Below, one piece after another: positions 34,091 to 38,034 of a stretch of DNA of 38,034 nucleotides (positions are counted from its first letter, which is position 1; every line of letters starts with the position of its first letter). A model generated the notes under the pieces. It was not told where the DNA came from, made no database searches, and saw only the letters and a program-made list of their open reading frames with translations. Origin of the DNA: Gammaproteobacteria bacterium RIFCSPHIGHO2_12_FULL_38_11 (GTDB lineage: Bacteria > Pseudomonadota > Gammaproteobacteria > Coxiellales > Coxiellaceae); NCBI GenBank assembly GCA_001801515.1, contig MGXX01000085.1, positions 1-38,034 on the forward strand, written 5' to 3'. A program made the translations under genes and the position numbers.

Positions 34091-35927
34091 TGTCATGAGG
34101 TTTCGAGTAAAACTGCGTCATTTCGCTGATGGCAAGCGAAAAATCAGACGGCAATAGTTTTGCATTGGGAAAAGGTTTCATCTCTAAATTTGTTTCGCGA
34201 TATAAGCCAGAGGTGTAAAAAATAATAGCACGGTCGTGCGAAATCAAAGCGTAGTAACTATAGTTTGCAGCCAAAAAAGAATGCAGCTGTTTTTTTGAAA
34301 ATAAATCATCTCCCACACTATAATCACTCGGTGGATTCGTCACGCCCAATACACGTTTTAACAGGGTTGGCGCTAAATCAAAATGCGTTGTTTGATCATG
34401 CACTATTTTTGTTTTCAAACCCGGCCAGGCAATAATCATCGGCGTTCGTATTTGGTATTTTGAAAATCCACTGGCATGCTCCCAATAATCATTGTGATAT
34501 TCATTATATTCTTGACCATGATCTGACGTAATAATCACCACTGTATTTTTACTTAAATTGCTTTTCTGTAACGTTAAAAGCACTTTTTTAATTAATTGAT
34601 CATCTGCATAAACTGAATTTTTATATAAATTAAAAATAGGCGTAACTGGCGTATCGTTATGAATATTAAAATAATTCAAATAACCTACTGGATAAAAAGG
34701 CCTGTGCAGAGTTAATGAATTATAGGCGTGTGGCGCATCGTAAAACATAAAACCAAAAAATGGTTTATGATTTTTCGCTTCTTGATTCAAAAAATGTCGC
34801 ATTTCAGTAGTGATTTTCACATCGCGGTCAATAGCTGTTTTACCTGATGTTATCAATTTTAAATTTTTAACTGTTGCAAATACTGTCTTGTCAAAAGGGG
34901 GAGAAATTAAAGGCGCGCTAGCATACAACCCCATTTGATAATGATTTTTCTGAAACGCACGAATTAAAATAGACCCCGCATGTTGATTTTCAACAGAATC
35001 CCAATAGGAGGCAGGGATACTATAAAATAAAGAAAAAATGCCTGGGCGCGTGCAATTTCCACCACTCTGATTATTTAAAAACTGATTTGCGCGCTGTGAA
35101 AAATGAAAAACAATCGGCATATTAACAGAATTAATCATGTCATAGCGTAAGCTATCAACTACAATTAACAACACATTTAAAGGATGCTTGGGTAAATGAT
35201 AATTTAAAGGATGTAATGGGTATTGTAGCTTTTTATTTTCATATATTATTGTCCGCAATTGTGTAGCCAATGAATTTTTCAAAAAAATAGAAATGTCCAT
35301 TTTTTCTAAAATATTGGTTATCGATAAACTATAAAAATAAGGGATCTTGACAGTATATTGCAAAAATTTCATATTGCTCTGCATACAGAAAATAACAAAC
35401 GACATTTGCGCAATGATATAAACAAAAAAAAGCGCACTAAGCCATCGCTGTATTCGAAAAAGGCGCTGATATTTTAGCGAAAAAAATACAATGAATGTAC
35501 TAACCAGAAAAAATGCAAGCACCATCAACGCAATCCAAATATATAGTGTACTATGCACTTCAAACACTTTTGATCCACCGATAATAAACAAATGCAGCAG
35601 CGTACTATTAATATATAAATGCCAAAACCCAAATACTTTTGCATTCACAAAACAAATGATTTGCGATAAAGCGACAAACAATATTGAAAAAATTATTTTT
35701 ATGACGAAGGAACGACTTAGCAAGAAAATTGGCAACAGGGCGATTAACACAAAAAACGAAAACAAAAAATTTTGAGCAATATAACAAAACATGTAAAAAA
35801 TATTGCATGAAAACGTTTGGGGAATAGGGTCCGTTAAAACCGCAGGGATGCCACAACAACACAAAATAATTGCGTTAAAAAAAATCAGCGTGCCAAGCCA
35901 CTGCAGCGTATCTATACGATTTTTCAT
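34074..35927 (-). CDS. PbgA/YejM-like membrane sulfatase-fold protein
   Basis: An inner-membrane protein of the DUF3413/sulfatase group; E. coli PbgA (YejM) senses lipopolysaccharide and controls LpxC turnover. It has 617 residues from ATG 35927 (GGAAA upstream); the frame is open for 20 more codons. Five N-terminal membrane segments (about 1-220) precede a periplasmic alkaline-phosphatase-fold domain. This has VLLIVVDSLRYDMINS, the NCTRPGIFSLFYSIPASYWD block that parallels the GIFGLFYG motif of YejM, and TSDHGQEYNEYHNDYWEHAS. In YejM the metal site is not catalytic; whether it is here is unknown. The gene is divergent from the sterol reductase gene, 86 bases apart. Confidence 0.85.
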   Translation of the reverse strand: MKNRIDTLQWLGTLIFFNAIILCCCGIPAVLTDPIPQTFSCNIFYMFCYIAQNFLFSFFVLIALLPIFLLSRSFVIKIIFSILFVALSQIICFVNAKVFGFWHLYINSTLLHLFIIGGSKVFEVHSTLYIWIALMVLAFFLVSTFIVFFSLKYQRLFRIQRWLSALFFVYIIAQMSFVIFCMQSNMKFLQYTVKIPYFYSLSITNILEKMDISIFLKNSLATQLRTIIYENKKLQYPLHPLNYHLPKHPLNVLLIVVDSLRYDMINSVNMPIVFHFSQRANQFLNNQSGGNCTRPGIFSLFYSIPASYWDSVENQHAGSILIRAFQKNHYQMGLYASAPLISPPFDKTVFATVKNLKLITSGKTAIDRDVKITTEMRHFLNQEAKNHKPFFGFMFYDAPHAYNSLTLHRPFYPVGYLNYFNIHNDTPVTPIFNLYKNSVYADDQLIKKVLLTLQKSNLSKNTVVIITSDHGQEYNEYHNDYWEHASGFSKYQIRTPMIIAWPGLKTKIVHDQTTHFDLAPTLLKRVLGVTNPPSDYSVGDDLFSKKQLHSFLAANYSYYALISHDRAIIFYTSGLYRETNLEMKPFPNAKLLPSDFSLAISEMTQFYSKPHDIRMSR

Positions 35928-36013
35928 TTTTTTTCCAGCGCCTATTTTTATTGGTGCAAAGATATATGAAATATTGTTAAAATCCAAGAAACTATTTCAC
36001 AAGGAACGTCCCC

Positions 36014-37303
36014 ATGCATGCTCGCTTACGCAATACCTTATTCCCTTTATTTTTAATCTTAACCTGTCCTCCAACCGCGTTACTTGTTTGGCATATCAAT
36101 GCAAATTTAAATGGTTCTGTTTCTCTCTTTTTACAAGTTGTTATAAAAAATGGTTTTTGGCATACTTTATGGCAAATTTGGCAGCCTGTTTTTTTTGGCA
36201 CACCCATGGCTTGGAAAATTATTTTTATTTTTATGGCAACGCAATTGCTGTTACTCCGTATTATACCAGGTTCACAAGTGACTGGGCCGGAAACACCGAA
36301 AGGTAATATTCCTATTTATAAGGACAATGGTTTTTCCTGCTTTTTAATTACTATTGCTTTATTCTATTTCTTCGCCTATCCCCTCGCTTTATTTTCACCA
36401 GCCATAGCCTACGATAATTTTGCCGGTATTCTAGGTGCTTTAAATATTTTCAGCTTGTTATTTTGTTTGTTACTGTATTTAAAAGGGCGATTTAAACCAT
36501 CATCAAGCGATCATAGCACGACTGGTAATTTTATTTTTGATTATTACTGGGGGACAGAACTCTATCCGCGAATTTGGGGTTGGGATATAAAGCAATTTAC
36601 AAACTGCCGTTTTGGTATGATGAGCTGGCCTATTATCATTTTATCTTTTGCAGCAAAACAGACCCAATCCGTTGGCTTACACAATTCAATGCTGGTTTCT
36701 ATTATTATTATGCTGGTTTATATTGCGAAGTTTTTTTGGTGGGAGTCGGGTTATTTACGCTCAATGGATATCATGCATGATCGCGCAGGATTTTATATAT
36801 GTTGGGGGTGTTTAGTATGGGTTCCCAGTATTTATACACTACCTGCCATGTATTTAGTGAATCATCCCGTAAATTTCAGACCCGCTGTCGCTGCAATGAT
36901 TGCCATACTGGGCATTATGTGCGTCATACTAAATTACTTTGCGGATGCGCAACGTCAAAAAGTACGTAGAACAGAAGGAAATTGCAAGGTTTGGGGAAAA
37001 ACACCTGACCTAATTCATGCTGAATATACAGATCAAAGCGGCAACCAAAAACAAAGTTTACTGCTGGTTTCAGGTTGGTGGGGAATTTCACGTCACTTTC
37101 ATTACTTATTAGAAATTTCTCTCGCTTTTTTCTGGACCCTACCCGCTTTATTTTTTAATTTTTTACCCTGGTTTTATGTGATTTTTTTAACGATCTTATT
37201 AGTACACCGATCCTATCGTGATGAGCAGCGTTGCGCGCGTAAATATGGTGCCTATTGGAAAATCTACTGTGAGCGTGTGCCCAATAAAATCATTCCATGG
37301 TAA
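36014..37303 (+). CDS. Eukaryote-type sterol reductase (DHCR7-like)
   Basis: A polytopic membrane enzyme of the ERG4/ERG24 family, 429 residues, which would use NADPH to reduce a sterol ring double bond. The order of motifs follows human 7-dehydrocholesterol reductase: DYYWGTELYPRIWGWDIKQF, NCRFGMMSW, LSFAAKQ, KFFWWESGYLRSMDIMHDRA, RRTEGNCKVWGKTP, LLLVSGWWGISRHFHY, and the C-terminal HRSYRDEQRCARKYGAYWKI. Family members usually have RHxNYxGDL; here it is RHFHYLLEI, a change in a cofactor-side motif. Bacteria rarely make sterols, but Coxiella has such genes, and the likely substrate is host sterol. AAGGA at 36001-36005 serves as ribosome binding site. An FNR-type regulator gene follows. Confidence 0.92.
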   Translation: MHARLRNTLFPLFLILTCPPTALLVWHINANLNGSVSLFLQVVIKNGFWHTLWQIWQPVFFGTPMAWKIIFIFMATQLLLLRIIPGSQVTGPETPKGNIPIYKDNGFSCFLITIALFYFFAYPLALFSPAIAYDNFAGILGALNIFSLLFCLLLYLKGRFKPSSSDHSTTGNFIFDYYWGTELYPRIWGWDIKQFTNCRFGMMSWPIIILSFAAKQTQSVGLHNSMLVSIIIMLVYIAKFFWWESGYLRSMDIMHDRAGFYICWGCLVWVPSIYTLPAMYLVNHPVNFRPAVAAMIAILGIMCVILNYFADAQRQKVRRTEGNCKVWGKTPDLIHAEYTDQSGNQKQSLLLVSGWWGISRHFHYLLEISLAFFWTLPALFFNFLPWFYVIFLTILLVHRSYRDEQRCARKYGAYWKIYCERVPNKIIPW

Positions 37304-37331
37304 TTTAAATTGGATCTGTACGGGGAAGCTG

Positions 37332-37337
37332 TATAAT
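37332..37337 (+). promoter_or_regulatory. Consensus -10 box of the FNR-type gene
   Basis: TATAAT lies 25 bases before the ATG at 37362. The best -35 (TTGGAT, 37310-37315) is weak and overlaps the end of the sterol reductase gene. AGGAAGG at 37351-37357 is the ribosome binding site. Confidence 0.6.
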
Positions 37338-37361
37338 ATATATACAACCCAGGAAGGATTC

Positions 37362-38034
37362 ATGGACCCCAAAAATAACAACTGCCTACACTGCCCACAT
37401 GCTGCTTATTGCTTACCATCACATAGCAGAGGTTTACCAATAGCTTCAACTGATTTTCAGTTTCCTTCCCGAATATTAAAACGCGGCGAACACTTATGCT
37501 ATCAAGGCGAACTTTCGCAAAATCTGTATATCATCCGAATGGGCATTTTAAAAAGTTCGATCATCAAAAAAAATGGAGCAGAATATATAATGGGATTTTA
37601 TTTTCCGCCGGATTTATTTGGTTGGGAAGGCATCGATCAAGCACATCGTTCAATTGCTATTACCGCACTAGACCGATCTAATATCTGCGTTATTCCAACC
37701 GTGAAAATGTTTTTGCTCACACAACAGACTCCAACACTGGGTACGCAATTACTTCAAATGGTGTGTCGTCGTATTCATCAAGACAATATTGCATTATTAC
37801 GCACGAGTGCTCAACAACGTGTTGCCACTTTTTTATTACAACTGGCAATGCGTTATCATCAAATGGGGTTTCCCGAAAACCATTGTCACTTACCAATGAC
37901 ACATCAAGATATCGCCAATTATCTACGAATTACGCCAAACACAATCAGTCGAATTTTTCACGCATGGGAAGAAAAAAAGTTAATCAAAATAGAAAAGCAT
38001 ATTGTTTATTTGTTGGATTTAATAAATATACATT
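37362..38034 (+). CDS. FNR/CRP-family regulator with Fe-S cysteines (3' end outside window)
   Basis: A transcription factor with an oxygen-sensing pattern. The N-terminal CLHCPHAAYC gives Cys8, Cys11 and Cys17, and a fourth Cys at 109 (SNICVIP) aligns with FNR Cys122, so a [4Fe-4S] cluster is likely. A cyclic-nucleotide-type beta barrel (about 30-115), dimer helix and winged helix (THQDIANYLRITPNTISRIF) follow. In FNR the recognition helix reads VETISR; here it is PNTISR, so the DNA-contacting Glu209 is Asn. The target site may therefore differ from the FNR box. The frame is open to the last base, after 224 codons. Its position next to the sterol reductase gene suggests a link but does not prove one. 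Confidence 0.9.
   Translation, partial: MDPKNNNCLHCPHAAYCLPSHSRGLPIASTDFQFPSRILKRGEHLCYQGELSQNLYIIRMGILKSSIIKKNGAEYIMGFYFPPDLFGWEGIDQAHRSIAITALDRSNICVIPTVKMFLLTQQTPTLGTQLLQMVCRRIHQDNIALLRTSAQQRVATFLLQLAMRYHQMGFPENHCHLPMTHQDIANYLRITPNTISRIFHAWEEKKLIKIEKHIVYLLDLINIH

Overview
The window reads as chromosomal DNA from an AT-rich gammaproteobacterium, most likely of the order Legionellales and near the Coxiellaceae. This rests on gene content and synteny seen in the sequence, not on a database search. Pointers are the grpE-dnaK-dnaJ / carA-carB-greA / yajC-secD-secF / suhB gene order, a eukaryote-type sterol reductase of the DHCR7 kind (also known from Coxiella), and two acidic, coiled, family-less proteins with Glu-rich tails of the sort seen in Dot/Icm substrates.

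Layout. 1-3450 is a decayed accessory region: a DUF234-type AAA ATPase behind two tandem palindromes, two paralogous gene fragments flanking it, an IS66 transposase pseudogene, an unrecognised ORF, and a duplicated upstream segment that also opens the window. 3485-5756 holds an unknown gene and two tandem inositol-monophosphatase (SuhB) genes; the second has lost a metal-binding Asp. 5718-14110 (minus strand) is a housekeeping run carA-carB-greA-yajC-secD-secF. 14111-18376 is a plus-strand block (EamA transporter, AlbA_2/ATPase-like protein, tyrosine recombinase) lying between carA and dnaJ, two genes usually close neighbours in gammaproteobacteria. 18377-22202 is grpE-dnaK-dnaJ with two good sigma-32-like promoters. 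22268-26890 is elyC, nadK, recN, a candidate effector and a cysteine-dioxygenase-like cupin. 26978-27166 is a MITE-like hairpin element with 9-bp direct repeats. 27259-30004 has a second candidate effector, a membrane-anchored phosphatase and an SDR oxidoreductase. 30184-31720 encodes minor type IV pilins PilV, PilW and PilX. 31958-38034 has oligopeptidase A, a PbgA/YejM-like membrane hydrolase, the sterol reductase and an FNR-type regulator cut by the window end.

Two themes stand out. First, several short palindromic repeat families are scattered through the window, and some sit inside or at the edges of essential genes: carA has one internal copy and a copy forming its C-terminus, carB has two degenerate internal copies, and others lie before greA, between yajC and secD, between secD and secF, and at the dnaK stop. 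They add in-frame peptides, recalling Rickettsia palindromic elements. Second, a 24-bp inverted repeat with one mismatch brackets about 180 bp at the 5' end of the tyrosine recombinase gene. The segment contains two 48-bp direct repeats and one candidate start codon, and inversion would keep the reading frame through the repeat. This looks like a self-controlled DNA inversion switch and is the best candidate for an undescribed system here.

No tRNA, rRNA or CRISPR array was recognised.
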